DNA of 5,314 nucleotides from an uncultured bacterium (GTDB lineage: Bacteria > Patescibacteriota > Minisyncoccia > Phycocordibacterales > UBA1006), in NCBI GenBank assembly GCA_937898165.1, contig CALDKO010000024.1, positions 1 to 5,314 on the forward strand, in the 5' to 3' direction. Shown here piece by piece: positions 1 through 4,500 of the stretch; position 1 is the stretch's first letter, and each line of letters opens with the position of its first letter. Both the position numbers and the translations under genes were made by a program. The notes under the pieces are model-generated. The model searched no databases. It worked only from the letters and a program-made list of their open reading frames with translations, and was not told where the DNA came from.

Positions 1-10
1 AGTTTTTTAC

Positions 11-18
11 TATTTTTG
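11..18 (+). promoter_or_regulatory. Possible Bacteroidota-type -7 box upstream of the lipoprotein gene
   Basis: The octamer TATTTTTG fits the Bacteroidota -7 consensus TAnnTTTG. Any partner TTG element would lie before the window starts, so it cannot be checked. The box sits about 94 bases before the ATG at 112. The surroundings are so T-rich that a chance match is quite possible. It is listed because it agrees with the Bacteroidota look of the following gene. Confidence 0.2.
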
Positions 19-24
19 TTAAAA

Positions 25-48
25 AGATTGTGAGTTTTTTCACAGTCT
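25..48 (-). terminator. Weak hairpin, possible terminator reading leftward
   Basis: Bases 25-33 (AGATTGTGA) pair with 40-48 (TCACAGTCT) through nine pairs, one of them G-T, around a six-base T-rich loop. On the minus strand the hairpin is followed by TTTTTAAC, which would suit a weak intrinsic terminator. No minus-strand gene lies next to it inside the window, so its role is unclear. It could also be a leader hairpin of the gene at 112. Confidence 0.25.
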
Positions 49-111
49 GACGTTAGTAGCAAGTTTTAAAAAAAAACTCCTAATTAGAATAACTACTTGA
101 AAAATTAACTT

Positions 112-510
112 ATGAAAAAGATATTTTACCTAATTATTTCTTTTATATTGATTAGCTGTGCATCAAAAAAAAATGATAATGAATTTGAAAAAATAATTTT
201 TCACACATCAGAATGCTTTGGAACTTGTCCTGAATATCATTTGGAAATAAATCAAAAGAAAGAAGTTAAACTATATGTTGAAAAAGCTTATGAAAAACGG
301 AAAATAGACACTTTGAAAATGGGATATTATAAAGGTAAACTTGATGATAAAACTTATATCGAATTTATTGACTTAATTAAAAAAATTGATTTGGAAAAAT
401 CTGGAATTATCGAGCCAAAACGTGAGCCAAATACAATAATACTTTCGGAAGGTTCTCAATTATCAATAATTTTATACATTAAAAAAATCCTGAATACAGG
501 ATTTTTTTAA
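112..510 (+). CDS. DUF6438-type lipoprotein, C-terminally truncated
   Basis: The protein of 132 residues starts with a lipoprotein signal: Lys-Lys, a hydrophobic stretch at 4-14, and a lipobox Leu-Ile-Ser-Cys ending at Cys16. It would be exported, lipidated and anchored to a membrane. Residues 31-40 hold the CFGTCP signature (Cys35, Cys39), followed by Tyr-x-Leu-x-Ile and a later GYYKGKL stretch, the pattern I associate with DUF6438 proteins of Bacteroidota; their function is unknown. The start ATG has no Shine-Dalgarno sequence, only A-rich DNA, also usual in Bacteroidota. From memory, family members continue well past this point with a second conserved half. Here the similarity fades after about residue 96, and the last ten or so residues are encoded by the hairpin of the neighbouring exporter gene, whose stop codon region it overlaps. 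I infer that the 3' end of the gene has been lost. The lipoprotein call is firm, the family call good, the truncation likely. Confidence 0.75.
   Translation: MKKIFYLIISFILISCASKKNDNEFEKIIFHTSECFGTCPEYHLEINQKKEVKLYVEKAYEKRKIDTLKMGYYKGKLDDKTYIEFIDLIKKIDLEKSGIIEPKREPNTIILSEGSQLSIILYIKKILNTGFF
481..508. terminator. Bidirectional hairpin terminator between lipoprotein gene and lysE-type gene
   Basis: A perfect 12-bp stem (AAAAAAATCCTG with CAGGATTTTTTT) encloses the four-base loop AATA. Read on the minus strand it follows the exporter stop codon (507-509) directly, so the A-tract of the stem begins inside the stop, and it ends in a run of seven T. It is best read as the exporter's own terminator. 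The lipoprotein frame runs through it by accident and stops on its last bases. Confidence 0.88.
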
Positions 511-1136
511 TTGAAAATAATTCTCACCATTGCTAGTAATAATAAAATAATTCCAGCTGCAAATAAAATAACACCAATGACCTTGTTTACTTTTCCAATC
601 ATATGGGAACGATCCTGTTGTCGCATACGATCAATCCATCTCCCAAACAGATACCAGAACAACAAAGTTCCTGTCGAAATCCCAATCAAAAATGTTGTAA
701 TCAATTGAGGATTACCAACAGATGACCCCATCCCTAATACTAAAAATATTGCACCAAACGACAGAACCAATGTTGGGTTTAATAAATTCAAAAAAGAGAT
801 AGATACAACATCTTGTATTGGATGATTCTGTTTCAAATCCTGTTCCAATTCTTCTTGTGTTTCTTTTGCTGCACGGTGACCAATATATAACAATGCAATC
901 CCTGCAATTATCTGTGCATATCCTGAAATAGTAATTAAAAAATGATGAATTTTACTCAATCCAAAACCAACTACTGCAGCATAAAAAGCATCAGAAACCA
1001 TCGATCCGTATACTGAATACATCCCACTACGAATTCCGAACAAATACATGCGGCGAATAATTAAAAAACTTACCGGCCCAGTCGGTAACGCAATCAGTAT
1101 CCCCATAAAAACTCCTTTCCAAAATATGATGTCCAT
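507..1136 (-). CDS. LysE/RhtB-family exporter (amino acid or related solute)
   Basis: This 209-residue inner-membrane protein has the size and shape of the LysE superfamily, which exports amino acids and similar small solutes. Hydrophobic segments lie near residues 5-27, 40-60, 66-87, 111-136, 145-166 and 186-207, giving six. The first carries the family motif PTGPV (18-22) followed by Arg-Arg, and the fourth starts with Leu-Asn-Pro (119-121), another family mark. A charged loop rich in Glu and Gln (91-105) separates the two halves. The substrate cannot be read from sequence. I chose the ATG at 1136 because it keeps the whole first membrane segment and fits the usual N-terminus (Phe-x-Lys-Gly before the GPV motif). 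A TTG at 1160 would lengthen it by eight residues. An ATG at 1106 has a much better ribosome site but would cut the first segment. The gene is monocistronic, with its own promoter-like box and terminator. Confidence 0.87.
   Translation of the reverse strand: MDIIFWKGVFMGILIALPTGPVSFLIIRRMYLFGIRSGMYSVYGSMVSDAFYAAVVGFGLSKIHHFLITISGYAQIIAGIALLYIGHRAAKETQEELEQDLKQNHPIQDVVSISFLNLLNPTLVLSFGAIFLVLGMGSSVGNPQLITTFLIGISTGTLLFWYLFGRWIDRMRQQDRSHMIGKVNKVIGVILFAAGIILLLLAMVRIIFN
1112..1118 (-). promoter_or_regulatory. Shine-Dalgarno-like AAAGGAG inside the exporter gene
   Basis: Read on the minus strand, AAAGGAG lies five bases before an in-frame ATG (1104-1106). It is the best ribosome binding site in the window, yet it sits ten codons inside the start that protein alignment favours. 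Either the protein begins at 1106 with a shortened first helix, or both starts are used, or the match is chance. The favoured start at 1136 has no such site. Confidence 0.4.
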
Positions 1137-1148
1137 AAATATAAATTG

Positions 1149-1159
1149 AGTATATACCA
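1149..1159 (-). promoter_or_regulatory. Extended -10 promoter element for the exporter gene
   Basis: On the minus strand the sequence TGGTATATACT contains TGn followed by TATATA, overlapping TATACT. No -35 box is visible because that position is filled by the hairpin terminator of the upstream gene. Transcription from here would start near 1142, leaving only about six bases before the ATG at 1136, so the message would be nearly leaderless. Confidence 0.45.
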
Positions 1160-1168
1160 AAACAAATA

Positions 1169-1196
1169 AAAAATCCCGACAAACGTCGGGATTTTT
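1169..1196 (-). terminator. Intrinsic terminator of the 107-residue gene
   Basis: A perfect 12-bp stem (AAAAATCCCGAC with GTCGGGATTTTT) surrounds a four-base loop. On the minus strand it starts 13 bases after the TAA of the gene at 1210 and ends in five T. It separates that gene from the exporter downstream, so the two same-strand genes are not an operon unless there is read-through. Confidence 0.9.
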
Positions 1197-1209
1197 AACA
1201 AGGAAAAAA

Positions 1210-1533
1210 TTATTCCATGTTAGCTTTAATGAACTTCTTTGTTTTTTTGTCCTTTGCCTTTGTTAACAAATAACGCTGAATAGTATTATTAAATACTTCA
1301 ACATTTGCTGATGGCTCCGATTTAATAACCGTAGAAGCTTTTACCATGGTACTCATCAATAAAATGTCAGCATTGTCAGCCTTCATAATTGAATCGATGA
1401 GATCAGGAGCAGTTGATAAAACCGCCTTTAAACCCAACGCTTTTTTGTTGTGGTCTTCAGCGGTAAGAGTTTTTGCAAAACTCGCCAAAGCAGCACCAAA
1501 AGCTTCTCCGAAGCTTACTTTACTTTTTTTCAT
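1210..1533 (-). CDS. Hypothetical 107-residue helical protein
   Basis: I do not recognise this family. The protein is short, soluble-looking and without cysteine or tryptophan. It begins with Lys-rich residues and an Ala/Gly/Phe-rich amphipathic stretch (8-23), continues with a probably helical middle (31-70) and ends in a Lys-rich tail (92-104). No membrane segment, signal peptide or catalytic motif is visible; the N-terminal stretch is too short and polar for a good signal. The frame stays open upstream to 1611, but the ATG at 1533 is preferred: the extra 26 residues would be encoded by the promoter itself. That promoter is the closest to consensus in the window, which suggests steady and possibly high expression. 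There is no Shine-Dalgarno sequence. The gene is divergent from thrS and has its own terminator. A structural or nucleic-acid-binding role would fit the charge, but that is only a guess. Confidence 0.72.
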   Translation of the reverse strand: MKKSKVSFGEAFGAALASFAKTLTAEDHNKKALGLKAVLSTAPDLIDSIMKADNADILLMSTMVKASTVIKSEPSANVEVFNNTIQRYLLTKAKDKKTKKFIKANME

Positions 1534-1551
1534 TGTTTTTTGTTTATATGG

Positions 1552-1563
1552 AACAATATTGTT
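1552..1563. promoter_or_regulatory. Perfect 12-bp palindrome at the predicted transcription start
   Basis: AACAATATTGTT reads the same on both strands. It lies just downstream of the -10 box of the 107-residue gene, covering about +2 to +13 of its predicted transcript. This is a typical place for a repressor operator. It could also be a short 5' leader hairpin or chance in AT-rich DNA. Confidence 0.4.
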
Positions 1564-1570
1564 ACTTAGG

Positions 1571-1599
1571 AGTATAGCATAATATATATAATATGTCAA
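1571..1599 (-). promoter_or_regulatory. Near-consensus sigma-70 promoter of the 107-residue gene
   Basis: On the minus strand TTGACA (1599-1594) is followed by a 17-base spacer and TATACT (1576-1571), with an extended -10 TGC just before the latter. That is a perfect -35, optimal spacing and five of six -10 bases. Predicted start near 1564, giving a leader of about 31 bases to the ATG at 1533. Confidence 0.82.
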
Positions 1600-1604
1600 C
1601 TGTC

Positions 1605-1633
1605 TCCACAAATCCAGTATAAAATGCTACACT
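1605..1633 (+). promoter_or_regulatory. Candidate thrS promoter
   Basis: TCCACA (1605-1610), a 17-base spacer and TACACT (1628-1633) preceded by an extended TGC form a moderate promoter. It would place the start within a few bases of the thrS ATG, giving a near-leaderless message. TATAAA at 1618-1623 is an alternative -10 without a good -35. No T-box or other long leader fits in the roughly 110 bases between the divergent genes. Confidence 0.4.
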
Positions 1634-1643
1634 CAAACCACTT

Positions 1644-3404
1644 ATGGAAAACAACGAACACCTAGCGCCAATGCGCCATACCCTTGCCCACCTGCTCGCA
1701 CAGGCTGTTTTGGAATACTATCCAAACGCGCAACTGACGCTCGGTCCTGCGGTTGATAACGGATTTTATTATGATATTGATTTTGGAAAAGACAAAGTAA
1801 CTGATGAAGACTTGAAAAAATTCCAGACATCAATGAAAAAGAATTTGAAAAAATGGACAGAATTTACTCATGAGGAAGTTTCTGCAGATCGTGCAAAGGA
1901 AATCTTTGCTGGCAATGTTTACAAACATGAATTGATTGATGAGATCGTATCACGTGGTGAAACAATTACACTCTACACATGTGGTGGATTCACTGATCTA
2001 TGTCGTGGTGGACACCTACATAATCCTGCAACAGAAATTGATGCAGATGCATTCAAACTTGATCGAATTGCCGGAGCCTACTGGCGCGGTGATGAAAAAA
2101 ACAAAATGCTTACCCGAATTTATGGACTCGCATTTTCTACAAAAGAAGACCTTGAAAAAGAAATCTGGCGACAGGAAGAAGCTGTAAAACGCGATCACCG
2201 AAAACTTGGGAAAGAATTGAAACTCTTTACATTTTCAGACCTGGTTGGATCAGGACTTCCGTTATTCCATTCAAAAGGATTAATATTACGACAAGAAATC
2301 ACTAACTACCTTTGGGATTTACATAAATCACACGGATACCAATGGGTTTGGACACCTCATCTAGCAAAAGAATCACTGTATGAGATCAGTGGACATGCAG
2401 GACATTATTTAAACGACATGTTTAAAGTTCATGGCGGAACCAGTAAAGAAGACTTTTATTTAAAACCAATGAACTGTCCGCATCACTATCAATTGTTTGC
2501 AGACAATCAATTCAGTTATCGCGACATGCCTGTTCGTTATTTCGAACCTGCAACAATCTATCGTGATGAAAAAACTGGACAACTGGGCGGACTGACACGA
2601 GTTCGTTCAATTACACAGGACGACGGACACCTGTTTGTTCGACCAAATCAAATCCATGAAGAATGCGTGAAAATTGTAAACATCATTAAGGATTTTTATA
2701 CAACCATGGGAATGATGGACGGATACTGGGTACGACTCAGTCTCCGTGACGATGATAAGGAAAAATGGCTCGGAACAGATGATGTTTGGGAAGCTGCGGA
2801 AGCTGCCCTTACTAATGTTTGCAAAGACCTCGATCTAAATTATAAACCTGGAATTGGTGAGGCAGCATTTTACGGACCGAAACTTGATTTCATGTTCAAA
2901 GATGCAATCGGCCGCGAATGGCAATTAGCAACGGTACAATGTGATTTCAATGCTCCTGAACGATTTGAAATGTCATACATTAATGAGGAAGGAAAACCTG
3001 AACGACCTGTTGTTATCCATCGCGCGATTTCCGGGTCATTGGAACGATTTATGGGTGTAGCGATCGAGCATTTTGCAGGAGCATTTCCTGTATGGATGTC
3101 ACCAGTACAAATCGCAGTGCTCCCTGTTTCATCTGAACACCACGGCGAATATGCGAATATGATTTTCCAGAAACTGAAAGATGTCGGAGTCCGTGCAATC
3201 ATGCTCGATGATGATTCTCTTGGGAAAAGAATTCGAAATGCAAAAACAAATCGAATTCCTTACCAAATCATCATTGGTGATAAAGAACGAGATTCTAATA
3301 CGTTAACTATTGAAGGCCGCAACGATACAAAAATTGAAGGAATGAATATTACGGAATTGCTTGAGAAATTACAAAAAGAAATAACTGAACGAACGTTAAA
3401 CTAA
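1644..3404 (+). CDS. thrS: Threonine--tRNA ligase (ThrRS) without TGS domain
   Basis: This cytosolic class II synthetase joins threonine to tRNA(Thr) using ATP. The order is an editing (N2/SAD) domain at about 10-150, the catalytic core at about 185-485 and a C-terminal anticodon-binding domain at about 488-582. The editing site is intact: His12 and His16 in HxxxH, Cys120 and His124 in CRGGH. The zinc ligands that recognise threonine are Cys278 (in MNCPHH), His329 (DDGHLF) and His459 (IHRAI). Motif 2 shows YRDE (Arg307) with RVR near 319-321; motif 3 shows GSLERF with Arg468. E. coli ThrRS has 642 residues; this one has 586 and begins right at the editing domain, so the roughly 60-residue TGS domain is absent rather than broken. 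No TGS coding lies upstream, where the divergent promoters sit. TGS-less ThrRS is, to my knowledge, common in Patescibacteria. The ATG lacks a Shine-Dalgarno sequence. The gene is less AT-rich than its neighbours, as expected of a conserved gene. Confidence 0.98.
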   Translation: MENNEHLAPMRHTLAHLLAQAVLEYYPNAQLTLGPAVDNGFYYDIDFGKDKVTDEDLKKFQTSMKKNLKKWTEFTHEEVSADRAKEIFAGNVYKHELIDEIVSRGETITLYTCGGFTDLCRGGHLHNPATEIDADAFKLDRIAGAYWRGDEKNKMLTRIYGLAFSTKEDLEKEIWRQEEAVKRDHRKLGKELKLFTFSDLVGSGLPLFHSKGLILRQEITNYLWDLHKSHGYQWVWTPHLAKESLYEISGHAGHYLNDMFKVHGGTSKEDFYLKPMNCPHHYQLFADNQFSYRDMPVRYFEPATIYRDEKTGQLGGLTRVRSITQDDGHLFVRPNQIHEECVKIVNIIKDFYTTMGMMDGYWVRLSLRDDDKEKWLGTDDVWEAAEAALTNVCKDLDLNYKPGIGEAAFYGPKLDFMFKDAIGREWQLATVQCDFNAPERFEMSYINEEGKPERPVVIHRAISGSLERFMGVAIEHFAGAFPVWMSPVQIAVLPVSSEHHGEYANMIFQKLKDVGVRAIMLDDDSLGKRIRNAKTNRIPYQIIIGDKERDSNTLTIEGRNDTKIEGMNITELLEKLQKEITERTLN

Positions 3405-3433
3405 AAAACACCCACTGGTGTTTTTTAGTTTAA
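3396..3433. terminator. Bidirectional terminator shared by thrS and the convergent gene
   Basis: Bases 3396-3412 and 3417-3433 are exact reverse complements, giving a perfect 17-bp stem with the four-base loop CACT. The last thrS codons and its TAA stop lie inside the left arm. A T6 run closes the GC-rich top on the + strand and, by symmetry, on the minus strand, so it can end both thrS and the gene at 3445. Confidence 0.93.
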
Positions 3434-3444
3434 AATAGTTTCTA

Positions 3445-3903
3445 TTAATCATTGTATTCTTCTAAAAGTGTTTTATTCAATGCACGATCAGTAATTAAAT
3501 GACTATCAATTAAATCTTTTCGTTCTTCTTTTGAGACAGCACGTTCTACCAATTTTCCTTGTAATTCGATTTCTAATTTTTCACGTTTATCAAAATCTTC
3601 TACACTTTTAATAACTTTACGATTATTGTTTACTACGTCTTGAAAAAACACCTTTGTTTGCTCATAAGAAAAATCATCCTCAATATATTTCTCGAGATAC
3701 CAAATAGGAACTTGTTCTAATTTATTAGCTTCGTTTTGCTTAAAACTTGTTTCAATTTTTGTTCTTTCTTCTATTTGATTATTTTTATGAGCAGTTTGCA
3801 CACCAGCACTAATACCTGCTATAACTGCATACGATAGTCCAAGATTTTTTATTTTTTTACCTATTCCGTTATTTCCAGGTGTTTTTTCCATATTGTTGTA
3901 CAT
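3445..3903 (-). CDS. Hypothetical 152-residue protein with one hydrophobic segment
   Basis: I do not recognise this family. From the ATG at 3903 the protein has a short Asn/Gly/Lys-rich start, one hydrophobic segment (about 21-38, LGLSYAVIAGISAG and on) that could be a membrane anchor or uncleaved signal, and then a long, highly charged, probably helical body (40-152) with Trp68 and many Lys/Glu pairs, some perhaps coiled coil. With positive residues before the segment, the body would lie outside the membrane if it is an anchor. An ATG at 3891, four codons later, is nearly as good a start. The open frame reaches 3981, but those bases contain the promoter and palindrome, so the longer form is unlikely. 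There is no Shine-Dalgarno sequence. The gene is convergent with thrS and divergent from the 66-residue gene, with which it may share control. Confidence 0.7.
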   Translation of the reverse strand: MYNNMEKTPGNNGIGKKIKNLGLSYAVIAGISAGVQTAHKNNQIEERTKIETSFKQNEANKLEQVPIWYLEKYIEDDFSYEQTKVFFQDVVNNNRKVIKSVEDFDKREKLEIELQGKLVERAVSKEERKDLIDSHLITDRALNKTLLEEYND

Positions 3904-3921
3904 TATTTTTATAATATACCA

Positions 3922-3950
3922 ATTATAGACATTCCCGGTTAAAAACACAA
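3922..3950 (-). promoter_or_regulatory. Promoter of the 152-residue gene
   Basis: On the minus strand TTGTGT (3950-3945) is followed by a 17-base spacer and a consensus TATAAT (3927-3922). The predicted start near 3915 leaves about 12 bases before the ATG at 3903, which supports that start. The -35 box overlaps the palindrome at 3946-3959. Confidence 0.6.
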
Positions 3951-3959
3951 TTAATTGTG
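3946..3959. promoter_or_regulatory. Perfect 14-bp palindrome between divergent promoters
   Basis: CACAATTAATTGTG is an exact inverted repeat. It covers the -35 box of the leftward promoter and touches the extended -10 of the rightward promoter, so one bound dimer could control both genes. Its half-site ACAAT also occurs in the palindrome at 1552-1563, with a different spacing. Confidence 0.5.
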
Positions 3960-3966
3960 ATATAAT
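3958..3966 (+). promoter_or_regulatory. Extended -10 promoter of the 66-residue gene
   Basis: TGATATAAT is a perfect -10 with the TGn extension. The -35 position (3938-3943, GTTAAA) is poor, as is common for extended -10 promoters. The start would be near 3973, giving a leader of roughly 23 bases before the ATG at 3996. Confidence 0.6.
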
Positions 3967-3995
3967 TATTCTATTATCCAATAATTAAAATATCT

Positions 3996-4196
3996 ATGAA
4001 AAAAGACAGTAATTTATATAATTTAATGACCCAATTAGTACAAGAACAAAAATCATTATGGCGGATCAAGGATGACTACATGAAAGATGCTGGAAAAGAC
4101 AAAGAGTTGAAATCTTTCTGGGCAGAAATTGCAACAGAAAAAGAATTATTGATCGAAGACTTGAAAGCAGTGATTGCAGTAGAAATGGAATTATAA
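3996..4196 (+). CDS. Hypothetical 66-residue helical protein
   Basis: A small, acidic-to-neutral, cysteine-free protein that looks almost wholly helical: a first helix around residues 5-30 (with Trp22) and a second around 36-63 (with Trp42), linked by a Gly/Lys/Asp turn near 32-35. There is no signal peptide or membrane segment. From memory, short proteins beginning like NLYNLMTQLVQE occur in Patescibacteria genomes, but I could not check this and know of no function. Its own promoter, ATG and terminator, plus codon use like its neighbours, support a real gene despite the short length. The start lacks a Shine-Dalgarno sequence. It is divergent from the 152-residue gene, with a palindrome between them. 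A small adaptor or nucleic-acid-binding helper would be compatible but is not shown. Confidence 0.75.
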   Translation: MKKDSNLYNLMTQLVQEQKSLWRIKDDYMKDAGKDKELKSFWAEIATEKELLIEDLKAVIAVEMEL

Positions 4197-4226
4197 GAAA
4201 AAGCTGGACATATGTTCAGCTTTTTT
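4197..4226. terminator. Hairpin terminator after the 66-residue gene
   Basis: The stem (4198-4209 with 4214-4225) has 12 pairs including one G-T, a four-base ATAT loop and a T6 run on the + strand, starting right after the TAA at 4194-4196. Its A-tract arm also gives a T5 run on the minus strand, so it can serve the convergent gene ending at 4234. Confidence 0.88.
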
Positions 4227-4233
4227 AATTATT

Positions 4234-4497
4234 TTATTTGAATAATTTTGAAGTTATTTGTCTGGCTTTTAATTTAATTAAAAAATCATGACTTTTAACA
4301 TTAAAATCTTTTGCTTTAAATTTATATTTAAAAAGTGCTTCATAAATATCGTCAATTGGGACATCTAATTTTATTGCTAATGAGTCTGCATATTTTTTCT
4401 TTAATGGTATTGTAATAATATCAATAATATATGCCCCAAAGAAAATAATCATAAAAAACCACTTACTAACAAATACAAAACTATCTTTGAATAGATA
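4234..4497 (-). pseudogene. C-terminal fragment of a small membrane protein, unknown family
   Basis: The trustworthy part is about 87 residues: a hydrophobic segment (SKWFFMIIFFGAYIIDIITI, about 4417-4476), then a charged tail with KKYADSLAIKLDVPIDDIYEAL and a Lys-rich end. It looks like an inner-membrane helix followed by a cytoplasmic domain. I do not recognise it. The frame stays open to an ATG at 4563, but from about 4499 upward the opposite strand encodes clear helicase motifs, so the first 22 residues of that longer reading (109 aa) are probably helicase DNA read backwards. The gene has thus probably lost its 5' end at a junction near 4480-4500. It ends normally with TAA and a shared terminator, so the 3' part belongs to the bacterial core. 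If the junction is real biology, the 109-residue form could be expressed. Confidence 0.5.
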
Positions 4498-4500
4498 ATT
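4485..4500. other. Probable junction between bacterial core and helicase fragment
   Basis: To the left the minus strand carries the tail of a membrane protein. To the right the plus strand carries an SNF2 helicase lacking its N-terminus. The plus frame has its last stop at 4496-4498 and is open from 4499. Both genes are broken at the same place, the mark of a sequence join. No direct repeat, transposon end or attachment site is visible here. Confidence 0.6.

Noticed and set aside
511..708. Open frame of 65 codons on the + strand
   Set aside because: It is antisense to the C-terminal membrane segments of the exporter and begins directly after its terminator; a shadow frame.
1346..1582. Open frame of 78 codons on the + strand
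   Set aside because: It lies antisense inside the 107-residue gene and its promoter; it has no ribosome site or promoter of its own.
1534..1643. T-box or other riboswitch upstream of thrS
   Set aside because: The space is only about 110 bases and is filled by two divergent promoters; no anti-terminator hairpin or T-box-like sequence is visible.
1642..2198. Other short frames overlapping the thrS 5' half on both strands
   Set aside because: They overlap the editing-domain coding sequence, have no promoter or ribosome site, and encode nothing recognisable.
2870..3202. Open frame of 110 codons on the minus strand
   Set aside because: It is wholly antisense to the catalytic and motif 3 region of thrS, which is clearly coding in the other direction.
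1210..4196. Alternative genetic code with UGA as glycine, as in some Patescibacteria
   Set aside because: No gene contains an in-frame TGA, tryptophan is TGG throughout, and glycine uses normal codons; the standard code explains everything.
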